From: an uncultured Streptococcus sp.
Lineage (GTDB): Bacteria; Bacillota; Bacilli; Lactobacillales; Streptococcaceae
DNA length: 9,903 nucleotides
Reading direction: 5' to 3'
NCBI GenBank assembly: GCA_916048145.1
Contig: CAJZGT010000041.1
Span: 1-9,903 of the forward strand
Shown in pieces: positions 1 through 7,000 of the stretch. A program made the position numbers and the translations under genes. Under the pieces are notes generated by a model that was given only the letters and a program-made list of their open reading frames with translations, made no database searches and was not told the DNA's origin. The stretch's first letter is position 1; each line of letters starts with the position of its first letter.

Positions 1-725
1 GCTTGACAACCTTGGACTTTGCGACAGGCATTTTTGATGAATTTATCCAATTACACGGTGACCGCTCTTTTCGTGATGATGGTGCAGTTGTTGGTGGTAT
101 CGGCTGGCTTGGAGACCAAGCTGTAACAGTGGTTGGTATCCAAAAAGGCAAGAGTTTACAAGATAACCTTAAACGGAATTTTGGACAACCACATCCAGAA
201 GGCTACCGTAAGGCCCTACGATTGATGAAACAGGCTGAAAAGTTTGGCCGTCCAGTGGTGACCTTTATCAATACAGCAGGTGCCTATCCTGGTGTCGGTG
301 CGGAAGAACGTGGACAGGGGGAAGCTATTGCTCGTAATCTCATGGAAATGAGTGACCTGAAAGTTCCGATTATTGCTATCATTATCGGTGAAGGTGGTTC
401 AGGTGGGGCTCTGGCTCTAGCAGTCGCAGACCGTGTCTGGATGCTGGAAAATTCCATCTATGCTATTCTCAGTCCAGAAGGCTTTGCTTCCATTCTATGG
501 AAGGATGGTAGTCGTGCCATGGAAGCAGCAGAACTGATGAAAATCACCTCACATGAGCTGTTAGAAATGGCCGTGGTGGATAAGGTGATTTCTGAAGCAG
601 GACTTTCTAGTAAAGAACTGATTAAGAATGTCAAAAAAGAACTTCAAGCTGATCTAGCTAGACTTTCACAAAAACCGCTAGAAGATTTGTTGGAAGAGCG
701 TTATAAACGATTTAGAAAATACTAA
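1..725 (+). CDS. accA: Acetyl-CoA carboxylase carboxyltransferase subunit alpha (5' truncated by window edge)
   Basis: Alpha half of the carboxyltransferase of acetyl-CoA carboxylase. With AccD it moves the carboxyl group from biotin-AccB to acetyl-CoA, giving malonyl-CoA for fatty acid synthesis in the cytoplasm. Visible family marks are the N-terminal [18 protein letters not shown], the [20 protein letters not shown] stretch, [14 protein letters not shown], and the glycine-rich [20 protein letters not shown] followed by [16 protein letters not shown]. The codon at 3-5 is TTG but should be an internal Leu: there is no Shine-Dalgarno in view, and the pneumococcal protein as I remember it (about 255 residues) has roughly 15 more residues before this point. 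The gene therefore starts left of the window. It ends in [12 protein letters not shown] and is followed at once by a terminator. It is usually the last gene of the streptococcal fatty acid cluster, which fits the terminator here. Confidence 0.97.
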   Translation, partial: LTTLDFATGIFDEFIQLHGDRSFRDDGAVVGGIGWLGDQAVTVVGIQKGKSLQDNLKRNFGQPHPEGYRKALRLMKQAEKFGRPVVTFINTAGAYPGVGAEERGQGEAIARNLMEMSDLKVPIIAIIIGEGGSGGALALAVADRVWMLENSIYAILSPEGFASILWKDGSRAMEAAELMKITSHELLEMAVVDKVISEAGLSSKELIKNVKKELQADLARLSQKPLEDLLEERYKRFRKY

Positions 726-733
726 GAATGACT

Positions 734-762
734 AAATGAGACTAGAAAGGTCTCATTTTTTT
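734..762 (+). terminator. Rho-independent terminator of accA
   Basis: The 9-bp stem 734-742 / 750-758 (AAATGAGAC with GTCTCATTT) has a 7-nt loop and runs into a T tract. It lies 8 nt after the accA stop and ends only 8 nt before the ComE-type repeat of the next gene, so it separates fatty-acid transcription from the peptide gene. Read-through could still reach that gene. Confidence 0.9.
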
Positions 763-770
763 AGAAAAAT

Positions 771-837
771 GCAGTTCAGACCGAAAAATTGACAGTTGAG
801 GGGAAGATTAATAAAATAGACAAAAAAGATGTATACT
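771..837 (+). promoter_or_regulatory. ComE-type binding site and -10 box for the double-glycine peptide gene
   Basis: Two direct repeats, GCAGTTCAG at 771-779 and ACAGTTGAG at 792-800, are separated by exactly 12 nt. This matches the published pneumococcal ComE consensus (aCAnTTcaG, 12 nt, aCAgTTgaG). A -10 box TATACT lies at 832-837, 31 nt after the second repeat, the same spacing I recall for the comCDE promoter. No good -35 is seen, as expected for an activator-dependent promoter. The predicted start of transcription is near 844. I infer early-competence control by phosphorylated ComE. Confidence 0.85.
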
Positions 838-866
838 GTAGATGTAAGATTACAAAAATTTATTTT

Positions 867-873
867 AAGGAGG
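867..873 (+). promoter_or_regulatory. Shine-Dalgarno that fixes the start of the peptide gene
   Basis: AAGGAGG lies 8 nt before the ATG at 882. It shows that translation begins at 882 and not at the upstream in-frame TTG at 789, which lies inside the ComE site and upstream of the predicted transcript. Confidence 0.92.
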
Positions 874-881
874 TACTTGCA

Positions 882-1067
882 ATGACAGGTACAGAAACAT
901 TTACAGTTCTTTCAACTGAGGACTTAGAGCAAACTTCAGGTGGTCTTGCCGTTTGGGAAGATGGTTATGGTAGATGGTTATATTATAGAGAATTTGCTCC
1001 CTATATGGGGCAAGGGGCACTTAATTCTTATAGGGATGCTTGGAAGTACGGTTTCCGAGCAGGATAA
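882..1067 (+). CDS. briC: Double-glycine leader peptide, BriC-like competence-associated secreted peptide
   Basis: A 61-residue precursor. The 21-residue leader ends in LSTEDLEQTSGG, which fits the LSxxELxxIxGG pattern cut by peptidase-domain ABC exporters such as ComAB or BlpAB. The predicted mature peptide has 40 residues, begins LAVWEDGYGRW and ends AWKYGFRAG. It has three Trp, six Tyr and two Phe, no Cys and no classical bacteriocin GxxxG helix. I name it from context: established work places briC of S. pneumoniae directly after accA, under ComE control, with a role in biofilm and colonisation and an effect on fatty acid composition. Position, ComE box and leader all agree, but I have not compared the residues with a reference BriC. 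A bacteriocin-like peptide with a CPBP immunity protein is the main alternative. No RUP element sits upstream, so expression should depend on competence. Confidence 0.8.
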   Translation: MTGTETFTVLSTEDLEQTSGGLAVWEDGYGRWLYYREFAPYMGQGALNSYRDAWKYGFRAG

Positions 1068-1085
1068 TCTTTCAAAAAAAGTACG

Positions 1086-1808
1086 ATGAGAAACACAAAG
1101 AAACTAAGACAATTTGGAATATTTTTGCTTATTATTTTACTATCTACCTATTTACCACAAACAATTGGATTGTATGTGACGATAATTTTAGGGTTAGGCG
1201 CTGATGTTTACTCTCTTATTTTAACAATGGGATTAGTAGGAAATTTCCTTCTATTAATTTGGTGGTTAAAAAAGAAAAAGATGCTCTTTATCTTTGAGAA
1301 AAAGATCTGGAACTGGTCAACTATCTTCTACTTATTTGCAGGTTATGTGGTTTATCAGATTCTCGGTAATTTTTGGGCACGCTATGCTCATTTGATTAAT
1401 CATAGGAATATTCATGATGAGTATTTTACCGTGGTTCTTTCAAATGGACAACCAACTTTTTTATCGACTATCTTATCTTTTGTACTTCCTGTAATCATCG
1501 GCCCTATTTTTGAGGAGACTCTTGATAGAGGGTATTTTATGAACACCTTCTTTCCTAAGTCAAAGTACTATTTAGATGTCATCTTATCAGGTCTTATCTT
1601 TGGACTCAGTCATTTGATACTATCTCACCGAGACCCAATTAGTTTATTATATTATAGTCTGATTGGTCTCTTTTTAGCTCTTGTCTATCGCTATACATCT
1701 AATATACGATTGACCATTCTCTGTCATAGTTTTTTCAACTTTCTCAATCATGCAAAACCTATCTGGATTTTTATTTACAATTATATCTATTACCACTTTT
1801 TTAGATAG
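1086..1808 (+). CDS. CPBP (CAAX/Abi) family intramembrane metalloprotease
   Basis: A 240-residue integral membrane protein with about six or seven hydrophobic segments. All three CPBP motifs are present: EExxxR at 143-148 (EETLDR), FxxxH at 172-176 (FGLSH) and HxxxN at 214-218 (HSFFN). These supply the Glu and His residues of the active site, so it should be catalytically competent. In bacteria the family includes bacteriocin immunity or maturation proteins and some regulators; the substrate here is unknown. The gene begins 18 nt after the peptide gene with no terminator between, so both are probably one transcript controlled by the ComE site. The ATG at 1086 has no convincing Shine-Dalgarno (the preceding bases are A-rich), so translation may be weak or coupled to the peptide gene. 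Candidate roles are self-protection from, or processing linked to, the peptide; neither is shown by the sequence. Confidence 0.88.
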   Translation: MRNTKKLRQFGIFLLIILLSTYLPQTIGLYVTIILGLGADVYSLILTMGLVGNFLLLIWWLKKKKMLFIFEKKIWNWSTIFYLFAGYVVYQILGNFWARYAHLINHRNIHDEYFTVVLSNGQPTFLSTILSFVLPVIIGPIFEETLDRGYFMNTFFPKSKYYLDVILSGLIFGLSHLILSHRDPISLLYYSLIGLFLALVYRYTSNIRLTILCHSFFNFLNHAKPIWIFIYNYIYYHFFR

Positions 1809-1818
1809 TGGGAGGCAA

Positions 1819-1854
1819 AGAAAAAGTGTTTGACAGCTGTCAAACACTTTTTCT
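1819..1854. terminator. Bidirectional terminator, perfect 36-bp palindrome
   Basis: The arms 1819-1836 and 1837-1854 are exact reverse complements (18 bp each, core GTTTGACAGCTGTCAAAC), with A and T runs at the ends. It lies between the stops of two convergent genes (1808 and 1857) and can terminate both. Confidence 0.93.
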
Positions 1855-1856
1855 GT

Positions 1857-2279
1857 TTACTGTTCTTCTGTTACAAACTGGCTGAGCAGTCCATTGATAA
1901 AACGGGCAGATTTTTGATCTGAGAAGTCCTTTGCAAGCTCGATAGCTTCATTAACAGCAACCAACTGAGGGGTGTCAAATGAAGTGATTTCAAAGACTCC
2001 TAAGCGTAGTAAATTTTTTTCGACCAAGGTCAAGCGTTCAACTGTCCAGCCTGACTTGAGGTGCTGGTTGATTTGTTTATCCAATTCGTCTTTTTGAGCT
2101 TGAACGCCAGAAACCAAGTTCAGAAGAAAGGCAGGGATTTGCACATCTGAATCTTCACGGTCATGCGTGTAGGCAAAGTGACAAGCTGTTTCCATATCTG
2201 TGCCGAATTCAAGGCTCATGAGAGCTTGAAAAGCGCATTTACGAAGTTCGCGTCTAGATTCTAATAATGGACTAGTCAT
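1857..2279 (-). CDS. nusB: Transcription antitermination protein NusB
   Basis: 140 residues, the usual NusB length. NusB is a small all-helical RNA-binding protein that pairs with NusE (ribosomal protein S10) on boxA RNA to prevent early termination, chiefly in rRNA operons. Family marks are the N-terminal [19 protein letters not shown], the middle [16 protein letters not shown], and the C-terminal [20 protein letters not shown] followed by [10 protein letters not shown]. It is the last gene of the efp-Asp23-nusB operon: its ATG overlaps the end of the Asp23-like gene by 8 nt, and its Shine-Dalgarno (GAGGA) lies inside that gene, suggesting coupled translation. Transcription ends at the palindrome 3 nt after its stop. 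Confidence 0.97.
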   Translation of the reverse strand: MTSPLLESRRELRKCAFQALMSLEFGTDMETACHFAYTHDREDSDVQIPAFLLNLVSGVQAQKDELDKQINQHLKSGWTVERLTLVEKNLLRLGVFEITSFDTPQLVAVNEAIELAKDFSDQKSARFINGLLSQFVTEEQ

Positions 2280-2661
2280 TGAGGAAGTCCTCGTTAAATA
2301 GATCTTTCAACTCAGGTTTTGGTGTTTTATCTGGAACGATTCCTGCAACATGAATGTTGACAGCAGCAAGTTCCACATCAGCCATATCACGAACAGCATC
2401 TTTGACTGCTTTTTGAATAGTAAGAGCAACTTTTGGTACCTTCACACCGTACTCAAGATAGAGATAGATATCAGCTGTCAGCTCTTCTTCGATATTTTTA
2501 AGATAAACGCCACGACCTAGAGAAAATTTTGATAGGGTATCAGATACGGATTTATTTGAAAATGAGTGGACACCCTCAACTTTAGCAGTTGCGATAGCAA
2601 TGATTTTTTCAAGTACACGTGGAGCGATAACGATTTCGCCAAATTGTTCTTCAATTCCCAT
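2272..2661 (-). CDS. Asp23/Gls24 family protein, YqhY-like
   Basis: 129 residues with the Asp23/Gls24 fold signature: an N-terminal [20 protein letters not shown], the GV/SF turn (VEGVHSFSN), a middle strand pair ending [16 protein letters not shown], and the helix plus strand [20 protein letters not shown] then NIHVAGIV. The C-terminal tail is acidic ([12 protein letters not shown]). In Bacillus subtilis the equivalent gene yqhY lies between accC and nusB, and its loss selects suppressor mutations in acetyl-CoA carboxylase genes, so a link to fatty acid synthesis is established there. Here it also precedes nusB, with an 8-nt overlap, and follows efp by 21 nt. A Shine-Dalgarno (AAAGAGG) precedes the ATG. 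The biochemical role is unknown; a membrane or carboxylase-related function is inference. Confidence 0.88.
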   Translation of the reverse strand: MGIEEQFGEIVIAPRVLEKIIAIATAKVEGVHSFSNKSVSDTLSKFSLGRGVYLKNIEEELTADIYLYLEYGVKVPKVALTIQKAVKDAVRDMADVELAAVNIHVAGIVPDKTPKPELKDLFNEDFLND

Positions 2662-2682
2662 AGAATGACCTCTTTCTAGAGA

Positions 2683-3243
2683 TTAGGCACGAGAAACGTA
2701 AGTTCCTTCTGCAGTGTTGATGATCAATTTTTGTCCAGCTTCGATGAAGTCGGGAACGTTGACAACAAGTCCAGTTTCCATAGTTGCTGGTTTACCAGAA
2801 CCTGTAACAGTAGCACCTTTGATAGATGGTTGTGTTTCAGCGACTGTCAATTCAACAGTAGTTGGTACAGTTACACCGATTACTTCAGTTCCGTAGAATT
2901 GAATTTTCACATCAGAGTTTTCAAGGATGTAAAGCAATTCATTTTCAACATTTACGACTGGGATTTCGTATTGGTCGTAAGTTTCAGTGTTCATGAAGTA
3001 GGCAGTTTCATCCATTTTGTACAAGTATTGAGCTGGAACAGTTTCGATAATAGCTTGTTCGAATTTTTCTTCTGGACGGTAGCTTGTGTCAAATGTAGAA
3101 CCAGTACGGACATCACGCAATTTCATACGCATGATTGTGTTTCCTTTACCTGGTTTGTGGTGGCTAGCTTCCAAAACGCGGATCAATTTTCCGTCTGCAG
3201 TTTCAAATGTCATACCAGCTTTCAATTTGCTTGCTTCAATCAT
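2683..3243 (-). CDS. efp: Translation elongation factor P
   Basis: 186 residues, full length. EF-P binds between the P and E sites and relieves stalling at consecutive prolines. Domain I (about 1-63) carries the loop HHKPGKGNT at 28-36; Lys33 is in the place of the modified lysine of other EF-Ps. Domains II and III follow, with the conserved end [20 protein letters not shown]. Modification chemistry in streptococci cannot be read from here. The ATG at 3243 has a good Shine-Dalgarno (AAAGAGG, 7 nt away) and lies about 35 nt after an extended -10 promoter. It is the first gene of the operon with the Asp23-like gene and nusB. A long open frame on the opposite strand across this gene is only its shadow. 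Confidence 0.98.
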   Translation of the reverse strand: MIEASKLKAGMTFETADGKLIRVLEASHHKPGKGNTIMRMKLRDVRTGSTFDTSYRPEEKFEQAIIETVPAQYLYKMDETAYFMNTETYDQYEIPVVNVENELLYILENSDVKIQFYGTEVIGVTVPTTVELTVAETQPSIKGATVTGSGKPATMETGLVVNVPDFIEAGQKLIINTAEGTYVSRA

Positions 3244-3277
3244 GTTTTTACCTCTTTAATAAATATTATTACTCTTC

Positions 3278-3286
3278 ATTTTACCA
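3278..3286 (-). promoter_or_regulatory. Extended -10 promoter of the efp operon
   Basis: On the minus strand TGGTAAAAT (TGN plus TAAAAT) lies about 35 nt before the efp ATG. No good -35 is seen, so it would work as an extended -10 promoter. A near-identical element precedes gatC. Confidence 0.6.
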
Positions 3287-3337
3287 TAAAATCTTCTGGA
3301 AATAAAGCCAAAATAGTTATTGGGAGATGGTAGGAGC

Positions 3338-3363
3338 GAAAAAACCAACCTCAGGGCTGGTTT
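3338..3363 (-). terminator. Rho-independent terminator after the shortened gatB copy
   Basis: Read on the minus strand, the stem AAACCAGCC (3363-3355) pairs with GGTTGGTTT (3350-3342), with one G-U pair and a 4-nt loop, followed by a T run. It lies 11 nt past the stop of the gatB-like fragment and before the efp promoter. I see no comparable hairpin after the full gatB, so this may be the terminator that originally ended the gatCAB operon. Confidence 0.82.
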
Positions 3364-3373
3364 CTTTTACGTG

Positions 3374-3532
3374 TTAATCTCCTTTCAACTTCGCCAATTC
3401 CTTGGCAAAGACTTGGTGGATAATTGGAATCAAGACAGCTGTATCTGAAATTTGGACCATACCTGCTTTTTCAACGTATTCATGCGCGCCACCGCCATTT
3501 TTAGCCAGGTGGACAAAGACTTTCTTGGTCAT
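3374..3532 (-). pseudogene. Shortened duplicate of the gatB 3' end
   Basis: The minus strand reads as 52 codons from an ATG at 3532 to TAA at 3374, beginning [20 protein letters not shown] and ending KELAKLKGD. It matches GatB residues 389-429 with 39 of 41 identical, then jumps to the last ten residues. The missing part is exactly 42 codons (126 bp), and the junction falls on the repeat GGCAA present at both ends in the full gene (4122-4126 and 4248-4252), pointing to deletion between short repeats. Over the 124 nt of 3404-3527 I count nine differences from gatB, seven of them synonymous. Homology stops near 3528. The piece lacks the N-terminal catalytic region and has no clear Shine-Dalgarno, so I treat it as a remnant although its frame is intact. 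Confidence 0.85.
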
Positions 3533-3611
3533 AGCTGAGCTCTTCAAGAAGGATATGGGATTGAGGCTATTGAAAAGGTAGATCTCTTAATTTGAATAAT
3601 TATTAAACTAT

Positions 3612-3620
3612 ATTATAACA
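3612..3620 (-). promoter_or_regulatory. Possible extended -10 promoter facing the gatB fragment
   Basis: On the minus strand TGTTATAAT (TG-N-TATAAT) lies between the stop of the small membrane-protein gene and the gatB fragment. The region is very AT-rich and there is no good -35, so a chance match is possible. The stretch 3533-3649 around it holds no recognisable gene. Confidence 0.4.
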
Positions 3621-3649
3621 TTTAAAAATCATCTAAGATATACTTGTCG

Positions 3650-4045
3650 TTATTTACTAGCAGTTATCTTTTTTATGGAATGATGTTCAATGAGCCACCC
3701 TATAATCCACCCCGCCGCTAACAAGTAATTTTCGAAAGCACCGATAGCATTTACAGGAGAATGATACTCCATAAAATTGACTAAGTGATTTGTTCCTATT
3801 CCAATCCCACCGAAGATGAGAGCGAGAAGCACGATTCGTAGATAGAACCAATCATACTTAATATTGACACCGAGAATAAGAATCAATACAGCTAGGTTCC
3901 ATATTCCAATTTCTCGTTGCCAACCAGCAGAGATTCCGTACCCGGAGTGACTTCCCATGTATGATGGAAAGAAAATTTGCAGTATAGAAGCGCCTAGCAT
4001 AGCGATGATGACTAAAACAAATAGCAATCGTAAAAATTTGTTCAT
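3650..4045 (-). CDS. Small four-helix membrane protein of unknown function
   Basis: 131 residues. I do not recognise the family with certainty. Four hydrophobic segments are visible at about 5-25, 46-62, 68-86 and 104-119. Between the first two is an outer or inner loop containing SGYGISAGWQREIGIWNLA, and between the last two FMEYHSPVNAIGAFENY. The tail is basic (HHSIKKITASK). The WQRE-I-WN motif looks conserved rather than random and suggests a real protein family. There are no metal or cofactor motifs that I can name. The ATG at 4045 is preceded by AGAAAGAAG, a weak to moderate Shine-Dalgarno. The gene starts 43 nt after the gatB stop, with no clear terminator between, so it may be transcribed with gatCAB. 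It is flanked on both sides by gatB 3' sequence and looks inserted. Confidence 0.75.
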   Translation of the reverse strand: MNKFLRLLFVLVIIAMLGASILQIFFPSYMGSHSGYGISAGWQREIGIWNLAVLILILGVNIKYDWFYLRIVLLALIFGGIGIGTNHLVNFMEYHSPVNAIGAFENYLLAAGWIIGWLIEHHSIKKITASK

Positions 4046-4088
4046 TTTTTCTTCTTTCTAAAATAGAAAAAGGTATATAAAAAGTCTG

Positions 4089-5534
4089 TTATTCATCTTC
4101 TTTCAACTTCGCTAATTCTTGGGCAAGGAGTTTAAGGGCGACTTGTGGGTTGGCTTGGCCTTTGGTTGCTTTCATAAGGAATCCTGTGAAGGCCTTGTCT
4201 GCGTTGCGTTTGCCTGACTTGAAGTCGGCAACAGCAGCTTCGTTATCGGCAAAGACTTGGTGGATAATTGGAATCAAAACAGCTGGATCTGAGATTTGAA
4301 CCATACCTGCTTTTTCCACGTATTCACGCGCGCCACCACCATTTTTAGCTAGATGGACAAAGACTTTCTTGGCAATCTTAGAAGAGATCGTGCCGTCTTC
4401 GATGATGGCAATCATTTCAACCAAGTTTTCTGGTGTTAGTTCGATTTGTTCAAGTGTCTTGCCTTCAGCATTCAAGAATTGAGCGACTTCACCTTGGAGC
4501 CAGTTAGAGACTTGTTTGGCGTCGCCACCCAGGGCAACCGCTTTTTCAAAGAAGTCAGAAGTGACTTTATTTGCAGTCAACTGGCTAGCATCGTAGTCTG
4601 ACAAGCCAAGGTCAGATACATAACGCGCACGGCGTTCTTTTGGAAACTCTGGTAATTCTGTCCGCATTTCTTCGATCCACTCGTCTGAGATTTCAAAGAG
4701 GGGTAGGTCTGGTTCTGGGAAGTAGCGGTAGTCTGCAGCACCTTCCTTGACACGCATGAGGATGGTTGCCTTATTTGCCTCATCATAACGACGAGTTTCT
4801 TGGCGGATTTGACCACCTGAGCGAAGGATTTCAGCTTGACGTTGGACTTCATATTCAAGCCCCTTGCGGACATTTGAGAAGGAATTCAAGTTCTTCAACT
4901 CAGTCTTAGTACCGAATTTCTCTTGACCATAAGGACGAAGAGAGATGTTGGCATCCACACGCATGGAACCTTCTTCCATTTTAACGTCAGAAATGCCAGC
5001 ATACTGGATAACTTCCTTGAGGGCTGTCAGATAAGCATAGGCTTCTTCAGGAGAACGCATGTCAGCTTCAGATACAATCTCAATCAATGGCACCCCTTGG
5101 CGGTTGAGGTCAACGTAAGAGTAGCCATCTGTACCGTGGGTGTTTTTACCAGCGTCTTCTTCTAGGTGAGCACGTTCGATACCGATTTTCTTAGTCGTAC
5201 CGTCTTCTAGCTCGACTTCAATCCATCCATTGTAACCAATTGGTTCATCAAACTGAGAAATTTGGTAGGCTTTGGGATTATCAGGATAGAAGTAATTCTT
5301 GCGGTCAAAGTGCATCTTTTTGTGGATGTCCATATTGAGGGCAAGAGCTGCCTTAATACCAGCATCAACAACACCTTTATTGAGAACTGGCAGAACTCCT
5401 GGGAAAGACCAGTCAATCACGTTAGTGTTGGCATTTTGGTCATTTCCAAAGTGGGCAGAAGTAGGTGAGAAGATTTTTGAATTGGTGTTGAGCTCTACGT
5501 GGACTTCAAGTCCAATGACTGTTTCAAAGTTCAT
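4089..5534 (-). CDS. gatB: Aspartyl/glutamyl-tRNA(Asn/Gln) amidotransferase subunit B
   Basis: 481 residues, full length. GatB is the tRNA-binding and kinase subunit of GatCAB, which converts Glu-tRNA(Gln) (and in some species Asp-tRNA(Asn)) to the amidated form, supplying Gln-tRNA in bacteria without a glutaminyl-tRNA synthetase. Visible marks are GLEVHVEL at 8-15, [19 protein letters not shown] at 76-94, HLEEDAGK at 123-130, [12 protein letters not shown] at 192-203 and [11 protein letters not shown] at 268-278. Glu10, His12 and the acidic cluster at 125-127 sit where the Mg/ATP pocket is known in homologues. The C-terminal YqeY-like tail is complete and ends LAKLKEDE. The start overlaps the gatA stop as TAATG, with a near-perfect Shine-Dalgarno just upstream. 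Part of its 3' end is repeated at 3374-3532. Confidence 0.98.
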   Translation of the reverse strand: MNFETVIGLEVHVELNTNSKIFSPTSAHFGNDQNANTNVIDWSFPGVLPVLNKGVVDAGIKAALALNMDIHKKMHFDRKNYFYPDNPKAYQISQFDEPIGYNGWIEVELEDGTTKKIGIERAHLEEDAGKNTHGTDGYSYVDLNRQGVPLIEIVSEADMRSPEEAYAYLTALKEVIQYAGISDVKMEEGSMRVDANISLRPYGQEKFGTKTELKNLNSFSNVRKGLEYEVQRQAEILRSGGQIRQETRRYDEANKATILMRVKEGAADYRYFPEPDLPLFEISDEWIEEMRTELPEFPKERRARYVSDLGLSDYDASQLTANKVTSDFFEKAVALGGDAKQVSNWLQGEVAQFLNAEGKTLEQIELTPENLVEMIAIIEDGTISSKIAKKVFVHLAKNGGGAREYVEKAGMVQISDPAVLIPIIHQVFADNEAAVADFKSGKRNADKAFTGFLMKATKGQANPQVALKLLAQELAKLKEDE

Positions 5535-7000
5535 TAGTTATCACCTCCAAAAATCACGGGTTGTTGTTTGTGGTAGTCTGTTGTTGCTTCAAAAGCAGCA
5601 GCAACTTGGTAAATGGTTTCCTCAGAATACTTAGGACCAATTAATTGTAGACCAACAGGCAGACCTTGAGAGAATCCAGCAGGAATCGAAATCCCTGGAA
5701 GACCAGCCAAGTTGACTGGGATGGTCAAGAGGTCAGCCAAGTACATGGCAACTGGATCATGGTTGAGTGAGTCCAAGTCATAAGCAACACTAGGAGCAGT
5801 TGGTCCCAAAATCAAGTCATAATCCGCAAAGACTTTTTCGAAATCTTGGATGATGAGGGTACGAACCTGTCCAGCCTTTTTGTAGTAAGCATCATAGTAA
5901 CCTGATGAAAGACTGAAAGTACCCAGCATGATACGGCGTTTCACTTCTTCACCGAAACCTTGGCTACGGCTGTTTACATAGATTTCATCAAGGTTAGTCG
6001 CATCCTCTGCGCGGTAGCCGTAACGGATACCGTCAAAACGTTGCAAGTTTGATGAAGCTTCTGATGAAGCGATGATGTAGTAAACGGCAACACCGTATTT
6101 AGAGTGAGGCAGGCTGACTTCTTCAACGATAGCACCCAGTTTTTCAAAGTGTTTGGCTGCATTAAGGATGGTTTCTTTAACCTCTGGGTCAATTCCTTCG
6201 CCGAGGTATTCTTTAGGCAAAGCAATTTTCATGCCCTTGATGTCTTGTCCGATTTTTGAAGTAAAGTCGGCAATACGGACAGGAGCAGAAGTAGAGTCTT
6301 TGGCATCTTCGCTGGCAATAGCGTTGAGCAAGAGGGCATTTTCCTTAACAGTTGGTGCAAAAGGTCCGATTTGGTCTAATGAACTACCGAAGGCAATGAG
6401 ACCGAAACGAGAAACTGTTCCGTAGGTTGGTTTGAGACCAACGATCCCGTTGAAGGCAGCAGGTTGGCGGATGGAACCACCAGTATCAGAACCAAGCGAC
6501 AAGCGGACTTGTCCTGACGCTACAGCTGCAGCAGAACCACTTGATGAACCACCAGGAACCTTGCTGTGATCCCAAGCGTTTTTAGTGGCACCGTAGTGAG
6601 AAGTCTCACCTGAACCACCCATGGCAAACTCGTCCATGTTAGTTTTCCCTACGACAATCATGCCCTTAGATTTTGCATTGGAAACGGCTGTTGCATCAAA
6701 AATTGGCTCATAGTTGTAGAGCATTTTTGATGCTGCAGTTGTGAGAATACCGTCAGTAGAGATATTATCCTTGACAGCTAGTGGAATTCCTGAAAGGACA
6801 TTATCAGCGTCAATTCCAGCTTCATCAATGGCTTTGGCTTGAGCAAGAGCTTGCTCTTCAGCGATGGTAACAAAAGCGTTGATAGCTGTCTCGCGAGACT
6901 TGATATCTTCAAGCGTAGCTTGTGTCAATTCAGTTGCAGAAATTTCCTTAGAAACAAGGAGATTGTGCAAGTCTTCAATGGTTTTATTGTTAAAAGTCAT
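5534..7000 (-). CDS. gatA: Aspartyl/glutamyl-tRNA(Asn/Gln) amidotransferase subunit A
   Basis: 488 residues, full length. GatA is the glutaminase of GatCAB: it releases ammonia from glutamine and passes it to GatB through a channel. It belongs to the amidase signature family, and the Ser-cisSer-Lys triad is present: Lys77 in [10 protein letters not shown], Ser152 in [16 protein letters not shown] and Ser176 in [16 protein letters not shown], matching the Lys79/Ser154/Ser178 of the S. aureus enzyme with a two-residue offset. The C-terminal part carries the conserved [14 protein letters not shown] and [15 protein letters not shown] stretches. The ATG overlaps the gatC stop by 1 nt (TAATG) and follows a GGAGGAGAT Shine-Dalgarno inside gatC. 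Nothing is missing or unusual. Confidence 0.98.
   Translation of the reverse strand: MTFNNKTIEDLHNLLVSKEISATELTQATLEDIKSRETAINAFVTIAEEQALAQAKAIDEAGIDADNVLSGIPLAVKDNISTDGILTTAASKMLYNYEPIFDATAVSNAKSKGMIVVGKTNMDEFAMGGSGETSHYGATKNAWDHSKVPGGSSSGSAAAVASGQVRLSLGSDTGGSIRQPAAFNGIVGLKPTYGTVSRFGLIAFGSSLDQIGPFAPTVKENALLLNAIASEDAKDSTSAPVRIADFTSKIGQDIKGMKIALPKEYLGEGIDPEVKETILNAAKHFEKLGAIVEEVSLPHSKYGVAVYYIIASSEASSNLQRFDGIRYGYRAEDATNLDEIYVNSRSQGFGEEVKRRIMLGTFSLSSGYYDAYYKKAGQVRTLIIQDFEKVFADYDLILGPTAPSVAYDLDSLNHDPVAMYLADLLTIPVNLAGLPGISIPAGFSQGLPVGLQLIGPKYSEETIYQVAAAFEATTDYHKQQPVIFGGDN
5540..5548 (-). promoter_or_regulatory. Shine-Dalgarno of gatB inside the end of gatA
   Basis: On the minus strand GGAGGTGAT, a near-perfect anti-16S match, lies 9 nt (from GGAGG) before the gatB ATG. 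With the TAATG overlap it sets the gatB start and allows coupled translation that keeps subunits in step. Confidence 0.9.

Noticed and set aside
789..881. Longer version of the double-glycine peptide gene starting at TTG 789
   Set aside because: The extension lies within the ComE site and upstream of the -10 box, so it would not be on the transcript. The AAGGAGG at 867-873 and the leader motif both support ATG 882.
2731..3333. 200-codon open frame on the plus strand
   Set aside because: It is antisense to efp, Cys/Ser/Phe-rich with no family pattern, and runs over the efp promoter; it arises from efp codon use.
4923..5634. Several open frames on the plus strand across gatB and the end of gatA
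   Set aside because: They are shadows of a well-conserved gene on the other strand and lack Shine-Dalgarno sites.
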